Of a stretch of DNA of 64,000 bases, positions 26,979-34,642 are shown piece after piece (within the stretch, counting starts at the first letter, position 1; every line of letters begins with the position of its first letter). The position numbers and the translations under genes were made by a program. Source of the stretch: JANQPA01 sp964548175 (GTDB lineage Bacteria; Bacteroidota; Bacteroidia; Chitinophagales; Saprospiraceae); NCBI GenBank assembly GCA_964548175.1, contig CAZJQS010000008.1:60953-124952 (forward strand), written 5' to 3'. The notes beneath the pieces were generated by a model. It saw nothing but the letters and a program-made list of their open reading frames with translations. It did no database searches and was not told the origin of the DNA.

Positions 26979-27503
26979 ATGATCCAATTTAAAAAGCCCG
27001 CCACCGGCGATTATGCACCTTATTTTCAAAGATACATTGATCTTGTGGAGGATGGCAGTATCCAGGGAATACTGCGATTGTCAGCTTTTGAAACCATCAT
27101 TTTTCTGGAAAACCTTACGGAAGAACAATGGCTTTTTCGTTATGAGGAAAACAAGTGGTCCATCAAGGAGTCCATGGTTCATCTGATGGATACGGAGAGG
27201 GTTATGGCTTACCGGGCACTTCGGTTGGCCAGAAAGGACACTACGGAGTTACCGGGATTTGACCATACTGCTTACGTGCCGGCTTCCCAGGCAGATGAAA
27301 GGAAGTCCGAATCGATCATTGAGGAATATCAGGCTGTACGGCAGGCCACGATACAGTTGTTCAATAATATTCCTTCAGATTCCTGGGAGCGAAATGCAAT
27401 AGCCAGTGGGCATAAGGTTACGGTAAGAGCATTGGCTTACATCATCGCCGGTCATGAAAAGCATCATATGAAAATCTTTAAAGCCAAATACCTGAGATCA
27501 TAA
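26979..27503 (+). CDS. DinB-family protein (putative metal-dependent hydrolase)
   Basis: 174 residues. The four-helix DinB/YfiT fold is suggested by WSIKESMVHLMDTERVMAYR (first metal-ligand His) and the C-terminal GHEKHHMKIFKAKYL (second and third His). Together these give the three-histidine site typical of the superfamily. Members include thiol transferases that use bacillithiol or mycothiol, but the substrate here cannot be inferred. It is divergent from the DUF3179 gene. Confidence 0.88.
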   Translation: MIQFKKPATGDYAPYFQRYIDLVEDGSIQGILRLSAFETIIFLENLTEEQWLFRYEENKWSIKESMVHLMDTERVMAYRALRLARKDTTELPGFDHTAYVPASQADERKSESIIEEYQAVRQATIQLFNNIPSDSWERNAIASGHKVTVRALAYIIAGHEKHHMKIFKAKYLRS

Positions 27504-27659
27504 AACTGTCCAAATATTTTTCATCCAATTATGGGAGAATGTTGTCCAACCTGTCTGATCAGGCGCAATTCAGCTTTTACTCAGCCTCAGGAACAGCCGG
27601 ATCAACTTCCTAAAAGATTTTAAGACCCGGGTGGCCTTATTTGGTCCGAAAAAGCCCAT

Positions 27660-28151
27660 TTAAAGTTCCAGTGAATAACATATATCACAGGCAGAATGCC
27701 CTGTATTTCCCAATTTTTTATTCAGTCTTTTAAAGCCGCTGCGCTGATAAAGCCGGTTAGCTTCCGTCATAGATTCGATGGTTTCCAGGTAGCAAATACG
27801 ATAATTCCTTTTTCGAGCTGCTTTCAGACAGGTCTTGATCATTTCTTTTCCCAACCCTTTTCCTCTCAGTTCGGAGTAAAAATACATTTTCTTTAATTCA
27901 CAGGTGTCGGCATTTCCTCCGGCCAGCGGACCTATTCCGGCGCAGCCCAGGACCCGGGTATTTTTTTCCACTACAAAAAAGGCAGCCTTTTCATGATCAT
28001 AAGCCTCAAACATGGCATCTACTTCGGGGTCATTGATGCTGTAGCCTTCTCCTGTAGCGCCATATTCGGCCATCACTGTTCTGATCAAAGCAGCTACTGC
28101 GACATTGTCCTGAGGTTGAATTTCACGAATGAAGTATTCAGGTGATGACAT
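27660..28151 (-). CDS. GNAT-family N-acetyltransferase
   Basis: 163 residues. The GNAT fold is recognisable from motif D/A: VLGCAGIGPLAG, then CELKKMYFYSELRGKGLGKEMI, in which RGKGLG is the acetyl-CoA pyrophosphate-binding loop (Q/RxxGxG/A). The C-terminal RLYQRSGFKRL is motif B. It transfers an acetyl group from acetyl-CoA to an unknown amine. The paired cysteines in HSACDICYS near the C-terminus are unusual for the family. Confidence 0.88.
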   Translation of the reverse strand: MSSPEYFIREIQPQDNVAVAALIRTVMAEYGATGEGYSINDPEVDAMFEAYDHEKAAFFVVEKNTRVLGCAGIGPLAGGNADTCELKKMYFYSELRGKGLGKEMIKTCLKAARKRNYRICYLETIESMTEANRLYQRSGFKRLNKKLGNTGHSACDICYSLEL

Positions 28152-28336
28152 TTTGTTGTTTTTGGTGAACGAATCAAAAAAAATGAACGAATAGTTAAGC
28201 GGTTACTTCGAAAAATACTTAATTCCATTCAAAGGCCAATTCAGGAATTTCGATAATAAAAAAAATGTGGAAGATCATCCTTTTAAGAGTTGATCCATGC
28301 TATGAGCAAATAAATTGAAGCAGGTATTTGTTGTGA

Positions 28337-29197
28337 TCAGATAAGATTCGCCAGCCAGACGAGTAGCGGTTGCAGGATCATCATGCCGTCCAGCCATCCG
28401 GTGAAGTAATGATCCGGGCGATCCGGAGAAGCTTCAAGAATGAATAAGTAGCTGATCAGGGCGGAAAGAAAAAGGGCCAGGACCATCTTCCAGGTATAGA
28501 TATCAAGCCAAAAACTCCATCCGGCGCAGAGTAACATCACGCTTAACGACAAGCCTGCAAGCCAACGCGTAGCCTTCAGCCCTATGGCGGAAGGCAAGGT
28601 CCTGACATTCGCCTCTCGATCTATCTTAAGGTCTCTTATGTCAAAAGGCAGCGTAATAGCAAAAACGAAAAAAAAGCGTTCTAGGCTCAGCGCCAGGATT
28701 TGATTTTGGGTTGCTGCGTCCACAAAAAAGGTTGGCAGAAATGCCGTAAGCCAGGACCAGGCGCCGGCGATGAGGAAGATCTTTATGTAATTGACATCCC
28801 TGAGGCGCTTCTTTTTTTTCAAAAATGGCACCACATAAGCCAGCGATGCCAATCCGGCAGGAATAAACCAAAGCATCAACCGGAAAGATAACAGGCTCGC
28901 AAAGTATAGACCGGCAAGGGAAGAAAGTATGGCCAGGATCAGCACCAAAGTGCGCAATTGACGTATAATAGCATAGCGCCCTTCCTGATGAGACCATATC
29001 CTGCTTAACCCGATTAGCCGGTGAGTGGCGTACAAGGCCAGAGAACCAAAAAAAAGCAAACCGTGAAAGGGTTGTAATTGGGCCTTCTGCTCCAGAATGA
29101 GCTGACTCTGCAAAGCCATGGCCACAGCTGCCAGGGCAATCCAGACATTGCTGTAAAGAACCAGGTTGATGATCAGTACGGTGATTTTTTTGATCAA
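28337..29197 (-). CDS. UbiA-like prenyltransferase family membrane protein
   Basis: About 287 residues if translation begins at TTG 29197 (reading MIKKITVLIINLVLYSNVW). An extended frame runs to a GTG at 29260, but those extra 21 codons lie entirely within a near-perfect palindrome, and homologues generally start at this position. About eight hydrophobic helices are visible. FAITLPFDIRDLKIDREANVRTLP is the second aspartate-rich motif of UbiA-type enzymes; the first (NxxxDxxxD) is weak, with YATHRLIGLSRIW in its place. It may transfer a prenyl group to an aromatic acceptor, but the substrate and the activity are uncertain. The start is the main doubt. Confidence 0.72.
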   Translation of the reverse strand: MIKKITVLIINLVLYSNVWIALAAVAMALQSQLILEQKAQLQPFHGLLFFGSLALYATHRLIGLSRIWSHQEGRYAIIRQLRTLVLILAILSSLAGLYFASLLSFRLMLWFIPAGLASLAYVVPFLKKKKRLRDVNYIKIFLIAGAWSWLTAFLPTFFVDAATQNQILALSLERFFFVFAITLPFDIRDLKIDREANVRTLPSAIGLKATRWLAGLSLSVMLLCAGWSFWLDIYTWKMVLALFLSALISYLFILEASPDRPDHYFTGWLDGMMILQPLLVWLANLI

Positions 29198-29205
29198 GTC
29201 GTAAA

Positions 29206-29273
29206 ATTCTTTTTTTAGTGTTTTGCCGAAGAAAATCACAGATTTTCTTCGGCAAAACACTAAAAAATAGAAT
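29206..29273. repeat. Long palindrome at the 5' end of the UbiA-like gene
   Basis: 27-bp perfect arms (29211-29237 and 29241-29267) around an ACA loop; ATTCT/AGAAT extends it to 32 bp with one bulge. Its right flank (29279-29297, GCTGCGTAAACCTGCCGG) matches the right flank of the 4324 element (4451-4469), and a GATTTTTACACAACTCC end follows at 29322-29338. The element therefore belongs to the same family as 4324 and 8396. Confidence 0.82.
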
Positions 29274-29352
29274 CATTTAGCTGCGTAAACCTGCCGGCCG
29301 TCAGGGCGGGAAGAGTATGAAGATTTTTACACAACTCCAGGCTATTCAACAC

Positions 29353-30438
29353 CTACTTCACAATATACTTGAAGTTGTGTTTATATTCAATACTTTTCAA
29401 GGATTCGTAAATGAGTCTGATGACATCGCTGACATCCTGTTTGTGAGCCATTTCTACTGTAGTATGCATATACCTGAGCGGCAGGGAGATCAGAGCAGAC
29501 GGAACGCCGCCGTTGGAGTAGGCAAAGGCATCTGTGTCAGTGCTGGTGCGCCGGGAGGAAGCCTCCCGCTGAACGGGGATATTATGCTTCTCGGCTGTTC
29601 CCAGGATCAGCTGCAATAATTTGTTGTGTACAGAGGGAGCATAAGTAACGGAAGGCCCCTTTCCGGACTGGATGTCGCCATGCTTTTTGGAGCTGACCAG
29701 GGGCGTATGTGTATCGTGAGTGACATCGGTGACGATAGCCACATCAGGTTTAATGGTGTGGGCGATCATTTCGGCGCCGCGTAGCCCGACTTCCTCCTGT
29801 ACGGAATTGACCACATAGAGAGAAAAGGGAAGATCTGTCTTGTTTTCGTGAATCAGTCTGGCCACTTCTGCGATACAGAAGCCTCCGATGCGGTTGTCCA
29901 GGGCGCGGCCTACGTAGTAACGGTCGTTTAGGACGATCATATCATCTTCATAGGTGATGACGCAGCCGACATGGATGCCCATATCCAGCACTTCCTTTTT
30001 GTTTTCTGCGCCGACGTCGATAAAGATGTTTTCGATCTTCGGAACAAGCTTGGCGTCTTCTCCATGGCGGGTATGGATAGCCGGCCAGCCGAAGATGCCT
30101 TTGACGATCCCTTTCTGGGTGTGAATATTAACCCGTTTGGAGGGGGCGATCATGTGATCTGAGCCGCCATTACGGATAACATTGATAAATCCGTCCTCAG
30201 AAATGTGGTGAACAAACCACGATATCTCATCAGCATGACCTTCGATGACGACTTTAAAATCTTTTCCCGGATTGATAATGCCATAAGCTGTACCGTAATT
30301 GTCGACATCCCAATCCTGAATGTATGGTTTTATATAATCCAGCCATAGCTGTTGGCCTGGCGATTCGAATCCTGTAGGAGAGGCATTGTTGAGGTATTTT
30401 TTTAGAAACTCTTCTGACCTGGGTGTAATCACAGACAT
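29353..30438 (-). CDS. M42-family metallo-aminopeptidase
   Basis: 361 residues. The two-metal M42 site is complete: EGHADEISW (His and catalytic-site Asp), RALDNRIGG (bridging Asp), QEEVGLRG (catalytic Glu and ligand Glu), TDVTHDTH and a C-terminal YMHTTVEM His. It is a cytosolic co-catalytic peptidase of the glutamyl/deblocking aminopeptidase (TET) type and lacks a signal peptide. It is expected to assemble as a dodecamer, as known members do, and to degrade short peptides. It lies between the palindrome cluster and pyrE. Confidence 0.93.
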   Translation of the reverse strand: MSVITPRSEEFLKKYLNNASPTGFESPGQQLWLDYIKPYIQDWDVDNYGTAYGIINPGKDFKVVIEGHADEISWFVHHISEDGFINVIRNGGSDHMIAPSKRVNIHTQKGIVKGIFGWPAIHTRHGEDAKLVPKIENIFIDVGAENKKEVLDMGIHVGCVITYEDDMIVLNDRYYVGRALDNRIGGFCIAEVARLIHENKTDLPFSLYVVNSVQEEVGLRGAEMIAHTIKPDVAIVTDVTHDTHTPLVSSKKHGDIQSGKGPSVTYAPSVHNKLLQLILGTAEKHNIPVQREASSRRTSTDTDAFAYSNGGVPSALISLPLRYMHTTVEMAHKQDVSDVIRLIYESLKSIEYKHNFKYIVK

Positions 30439-30601
30439 CTCTATGTTTTTTTGCTTAAAAATTGGTGTTATTGGCTTAGGTCGGTCAACCTGCCGGCTAT
30501 CTGGCCGGCTTTCTTTACATTAACCCATAAATATAATATTAATATCGGTTTATATGATTTTCATTGAATATGAAAAACAGAAGTTGACCAAAAAAAGACG
30601 A

Positions 30602-31249
30602 TTAGTTTTCGAACTCAGTACTCCAGGCGTGGGGGTCTTCTCTCCAGGCCTTCAAACTTTTCAGGGCTTTTTTGTCGATATAGTTTTCCTTTTCGGCCAG
30701 TTCGATCAAGGTACTATAATTACTCAGGGTGTCCAGCTGGCACCTGGCGTCTTCAAAAGCTGAGCGGGCCTGTTCGAACTGGTAGCTGAAAATGGCCATG
30801 ACGGCCTGAACGTCCGCGGAAGCTTCCCTGATGGCATCCACAGCTTTCAGGCTGCTTCCTCCAGTGGAGATCAGGTCTTCTATTACCAATACCTTGGCGC
30901 CTTCCTCCAGCCTTCCTTCGATCAGGTTTTGCCGCCCATGGGCCTTGGGTTTGGAACGAACGTAGACCATGGGCAGAGCCAGCCTCTCGGCCAGCAAGGC
31001 GCCATGAGGAATCCCAGCCGTAGCTACTCCGGCAATATAGTCGACCTCAGGAAATTGTAACGCTTTAATGCGAAAGCAATCGATAATGAATTTCCTGACC
31101 GCAGGGTAGGAGAGGATCAGCCTGTTGTCACAATAAATGGGCGATCTTAAACCCGAAGCCCAGGTAAATGGTTTTTGTGGGCTTAGTTTTATTGCATTAA
31201 TTTGCAATAAACTTCTGGCTACCTTAGCTGCTATTTCTTGGTTGTACAT
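30602..31249 (-). CDS. pyrE: Orotate phosphoribosyltransferase
   Basis: 215 residues. Orotate-specific features at the N-terminus are ALQINAIKLSPQKPFTWASGLRSPIYCDNR. YVRSKPKAHG holds the flexible loop, and LVIEDLISTGGSSLKAV is the PRPP-binding signature. It forms OMP from orotate and PRPP in pyrimidine synthesis. It is divergent from the Nudix gene over a 39-bp space; a TACATTTG on the minus strand at 31286-31293 could be a -7 element, but no -33 match is seen. Confidence 0.95.
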   Translation of the reverse strand: MYNQEIAAKVARSLLQINAIKLSPQKPFTWASGLRSPIYCDNRLILSYPAVRKFIIDCFRIKALQFPEVDYIAGVATAGIPHGALLAERLALPMVYVRSKPKAHGRQNLIEGRLEEGAKVLVIEDLISTGGSSLKAVDAIREASADVQAVMAIFSYQFEQARSAFEDARCQLDTLSNYSTLIELAEKENYIDKKALKSLKAWREDPHAWSTEFEN

Positions 31250-31288
31250 AAATTAAATCAATCACTTCTATCTTAAAAATTGGGGCAA

Positions 31289-31921
31289 ATGTACAAAATA
31301 TACATCAATGAAACGCCACTTTTTCTGATCTCACAAAAAGAACTATCGCATTGGAAGCCTGCTGACGCAGAAAATATGGTCGCTAGATACACAGGCAAAC
31401 CCAAATTTCTGATGGCTTACATAGATATGCTCGAAAAATCCCGCCGCTTTCAATCCGTCACCTTATATGCCGATGACCTTGAACAGCTGAAAGCTGATTT
31501 CGACAGCCATTTCACCATTCTTGAGGCAGCAGGCGGACTCGTCCTGAACCCTGAGCACAAAATCCTGTTCATCTATAGAAGAAATTCCTGGGACCTGCCG
31601 AAAGGGAAAATCGATGAGGGAGAAAGTGCCCGTGACGCAGCCATCAGAGAGGTTCAGGAAGAAACCGGACTAAAAGAGGTGTTCATCGTGCGGCCATTAT
31701 TCCCTACTTTACATATTTATAGGGAAAAAAAAGAACGAATTTTGAAGCGCACCTTCTGGTTCGAAATGGAAACTTTTGAGTTGGATTTGGTCCCGCAAAC
31801 CGAAGAGGACATAGATCATGCCGTTTGGATGGATATTGAAACCTTCCGCGCTGAACCGCGTAAAGTATATGGAAATATTAACGATCTGTTGAATTTTTGG
31901 GCGGCGGACAACAAAACCTGA
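31289..31921 (+). CDS. Nudix hydrolase
   Basis: 210 residues from ATG 31289 (a TTG three codons upstream is less likely). The complete Nudix box GKIDEGESARDAAIREVQEETG matches GX5EX7REUXEEXGU near residues 108-130. The ~70 residues before it (MYKIYINETPLFL...) are an N-terminal extension common to a Bacteroidota subgroup that has no defined substrate. WDLPKGK precedes the box, as in the Ap4A/nucleoside-diphosphate type. It is divergent from pyrE. Confidence 0.9.
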   Translation: MYKIYINETPLFLISQKELSHWKPADAENMVARYTGKPKFLMAYIDMLEKSRRFQSVTLYADDLEQLKADFDSHFTILEAAGGLVLNPEHKILFIYRRNSWDLPKGKIDEGESARDAAIREVQEETGLKEVFIVRPLFPTLHIYREKKERILKRTFWFEMETFELDLVPQTEEDIDHAVWMDIETFRAEPRKVYGNINDLLNFWAADNKT

Positions 31922-32085
31922 CTTTTTTCGTTTCTCCCACAGAAAACAATTTCACGATCGACTTCACTCCAGTGTAAGCGTTAAATTTTCCGAATTGATC
32001 AATATTTTAGCTTTTTTTAAATATATTCGTTTCGGTTTTTGACACAATGAAGATATCCAAACTTAATTGACCTAATTCTTAAACA

Positions 32086-32490
32086 ATGTCACTTCGTCGA
32101 ATCACTACCTGCGCAGGTATTGCCTTGTTATTCGCAATAGGCCTGCAAGCACAATCCGCCAGCAATATCAATCCTTCAGATCTCAGGACATGGGTGGAGA
32201 AGCTCAAAAAGATCGAAGTTCCTGCCTCCTCAGACGAGTACTCTTCCTGGACGCTGTTCGAAGATCAGGTCGAAAGAGCGTTTTATATCGATTTTGATAG
32301 TTTTAACCTCAATCTTAAGGAAGTACTGATCAAAAACATCCAGGGAGATGTGATCTTTCGCCAGGAAGTTTACGATCTCCCGGTTGACGCCATCTATGAG
32401 TTGGATTTTAGCGCTTATCCTCAGGGCTATTATACCATCGAAGTCCATTCCTTTATTAATACTTTTTCCAAATCAGTAGAACTGTTTTAA
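32086..32490 (+). CDS. Small secreted protein resembling a free-standing sorting-type domain
   Basis: 134 residues with a signal peptide (MSLRRITTCAGIALLFAIGLQAQ). The mature part is short and beta-rich. Its last ~60 residues (LKEVLIKNIQGDVIF, then LDFSAYPQGYYTIEVHS and FSKSVELF) follow the strand order of a Por_Secre_tail, including the aromatic YPQGYY at the place of the usual PAGVY. There is no preceding passenger domain. It may be an anchor-like mini-protein or a DUF3244-like beta sandwich; the function is not known. The leader contains a tiny ATG ORF of seven codons at 32047. Confidence 0.65.
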   Translation: MSLRRITTCAGIALLFAIGLQAQSASNINPSDLRTWVEKLKKIEVPASSDEYSSWTLFEDQVERAFYIDFDSFNLNLKEVLIKNIQGDVIFRQEVYDLPVDAIYELDFSAYPQGYYTIEVHSFINTFSKSVELF

Positions 32491-32528
32491 AATAAGTAAG
32501 CCAACCATTTCAAAAATAGGTTAGAGCA

Positions 32529-33188
32529 TCAATCTCTCCATAAAAAAGGAAAAAGCACCAGGCTCATTCCTACCAGCAATGCATCTATAGCCAACAGAAT
32601 GGTAATATCCTGATCTGCACCCTCATTGTCGAATTCCCCAAGTGCGCCCGCCGATAATTTGATCAGGGTCATTAAAATGGGAATGATTACAGGAAAGCTC
32701 AATATGGCCATGAGGGTAGCACTGTTTTGCGCCTTCGAGGCTATGGCTGCCGTGAACGTAAAGGCTATCGAAAAACCCAGGCTGCCGAGAAAAAGCGCAA
32801 GAAAGAAAGTCCAGGTATCCTTAACAGGGTTACCCGCCACAAAACTAAACCCCAACCAACACAGCAGACTTAATATGAATAGCAGGCTAATATTGTATAG
32901 CATTTTAGAAAGAATCACCGCAACCGGGTGGGCAATGCTGTAGTAATACAATTGGCGGTCGCTGTCCTCCAACACAAAACTCTTACCTACCGCATTAACC
33001 GCTGCAAACAGGATGACGATCCAAAATACCGCATTCCAGGTCAGGGGCTCAATGCGTACAAAAGAACTGAACACAATAAAAACGGTCGACAAAACGTACA
33101 ACAAAATACCGCTCAGCGCGTACTTAAGTCTAAGTTCCAGGGTGAAATCTTTATTGATCAGCGCTAAAGTTTCTTTGATTATATTCAT
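32529..33188 (-). CDS. ccmB: Heme exporter permease CcmB
   Basis: 219 residues with about six transmembrane helices. The CcmB family pattern is visible: N-terminal cytoplasmic stretch INKDFTLELRLKY, then VNAVGKSFVLEDSDRQLYYY, and SFPVIIPILMTLIKL in the last helices. It is the membrane subunit of the CcmAB heme-release ABC transporter in cytochrome c maturation. CcmA is not in the window, whereas CcmC- and CcmD-type genes lie 12 kb away at 45376-46748, so the system is split. It is convergent with the preceding small gene. Confidence 0.9.
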   Translation of the reverse strand: MNIIKETLALINKDFTLELRLKYALSGILLYVLSTVFIVFSSFVRIEPLTWNAVFWIVILFAAVNAVGKSFVLEDSDRQLYYYSIAHPVAVILSKMLYNISLLFILSLLCWLGFSFVAGNPVKDTWTFFLALFLGSLGFSIAFTFTAAIASKAQNSATLMAILSFPVIIPILMTLIKLSAGALGEFDNEGADQDITILLAIDALLVGMSLVLFPFLWRD

Positions 33189-33379
33189 CTTTCTTCTCGA
33201 AGTTTATTTTCTTGAAGGGATGTCAAATTTAATTTATTTTAGCAAATAATTGAAAAAAGCGTTTGTGGTTGAGGCTGTCTGAGATCAGGTCAATGGTCCA
33301 TTCGTCCAGAAAGGATTCGTACCTGGAAAGACCTGCGTTGAGACTGCCTGGGCTTACAGACAAGTAACCTGATTTTCCT

Positions 33380-34618
33380 ATGTGCCGAATCTTGCTCTTT
33401 TTTTTAGTTTTACTGACAGGGAGCATCGCTAAATCTGAAACGGTGCCGAAAGCGGAAGAGAAATACTTTGAAGTGGTGGCCCAAAGTGGGGATGGGATCT
33501 ATTCCCTACTTAGGAAATATGAACTGGACACCTACAGTTGTAATTTTGAACAGTTCTACAAACTCAATCAGCTGAAAAAAAATTCCCCGCTTTTTGTCGG
33601 TAAAAAATACGTATTACCTATCCTCATCTACACCTTCAACGGTAAAACCATTCGTTCGAGCATCGGGATCAACGATTGGGATCTGGCCGTTAGAATACAA
33701 AGCTACAACGAACGCATGTTCGAAGCTAAGGTCAAATCAGGCGCCTTCAACGAGGATAAAGTGCTTTGGGTGCCCTTCCACGAACTGAACTGCCCGGAAG
33801 CAGACCTGAAAATTCCCGAACCTGAGGTGGAAACAGAGCCCGATAGTGGCGAAGAAACAGCCACTGCTACAACTATGAACACCACCAGCGGGAAGCGCAA
33901 TTTTCCCATTTTCGGAAAAAAATACGCCTATACGCCTTTGTCCAGCACCGCACTGAAGGGAAAGGTTTTCTATGTCGTAAGCGGTCATGGCGGGCCTGAT
34001 CCGGGTGCTATGAGCAGCAAGGGCAAAAATCAGCTTTGTGAAGACGAATACGCATATGACGTAGCCTTGCGCCTGTGCCGCAACCTCATCGCCCATGGCG
34101 CTACTGCTTATATGATCACCCGTGACGCCAATGACGGCATCCGGGAAGGAAAATACCTGGATTGCGATGAGGATGAGGTGCTTTGGGAAAACATCACCAT
34201 GGTGGCCTCCCAGCGCGCGCGATTATTTCAGCGTTCCAACGTGATCAATACCTTGTATGAAGACAACCGGAAAAAGGGCGTCACCGATCAGAAAATGATC
34301 GTCATCCATGTGGATTCACGCTCCCAGGGAACTCAAATTGACCTGTTCTTTTACTTTAAACCCGGCGATGACAAGGGACAGCAACTGGCTTCCCAGCTTC
34401 AAAAGACGATGAAACAAAAATACGCCCGCTATCGCCACTATAATGGGACCATTTCTTCCCGTAGCCTACATATGCTGAGGGAAGCCAAACCTACCGGCGT
34501 TTATATCGAACTGGGTAATATCCGCAACACCAGAGACCAGCAAAGGATCTTGCTGGAAAGTAATCGACAGGCCCTTGCCAACTGGCTGTTCGACGGTTTA
34601 CTGGAGAGCAGCAAGTGA
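33380..34618 (+). CDS. N-acetylmuramoyl-L-alanine amidase (Amidase_3)
   Basis: 412 residues. A signal peptide (MCRILLFFLVLLTGSIAKSE) leads to a ~120-residue N-terminal domain with a LysM-like pattern (VVAQSGDGIYSLLRKYEL, later GKKYVLPILIYTF). The Amidase_3 domain has zinc and catalytic residues: VVSGHGGPDPGA (His), CEDEYAYDVALRL (Glu ligand), VIHVDSR (second His) and YIELGNIRN (catalytic Glu). It cleaves the MurNAc-L-Ala bond in peptidoglycan in the periplasm. It is convergent with the GH3-like/serine-hydrolase gene. An unpaired GAGGCTGTCTGAGA end at 33271-33284 lies just upstream. Confidence 0.9.
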   Translation: MCRILLFFLVLLTGSIAKSETVPKAEEKYFEVVAQSGDGIYSLLRKYELDTYSCNFEQFYKLNQLKKNSPLFVGKKYVLPILIYTFNGKTIRSSIGINDWDLAVRIQSYNERMFEAKVKSGAFNEDKVLWVPFHELNCPEADLKIPEPEVETEPDSGEETATATTMNTTSGKRNFPIFGKKYAYTPLSSTALKGKVFYVVSGHGGPDPGAMSSKGKNQLCEDEYAYDVALRLCRNLIAHGATAYMITRDANDGIREGKYLDCDEDEVLWENITMVASQRARLFQRSNVINTLYEDNRKKGVTDQKMIVIHVDSRSQGTQIDLFFYFKPGDDKGQQLASQLQKTMKQKYARYRHYNGTISSRSLHMLREAKPTGVYIELGNIRNTRDQQRILLESNRQALANWLFDGLLESSK

Positions 34619-34642
34619 AACCCGGTCGCCCTCGGCCGGCTT

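Noticed and set aside
28641..29276. 211-codon minus-strand ORF overlapping the UbiA-like gene in another frame
   Set aside because: Low-complexity Arg/Ser composition with no membrane segments; the other frame gives a normal multi-helix protein.
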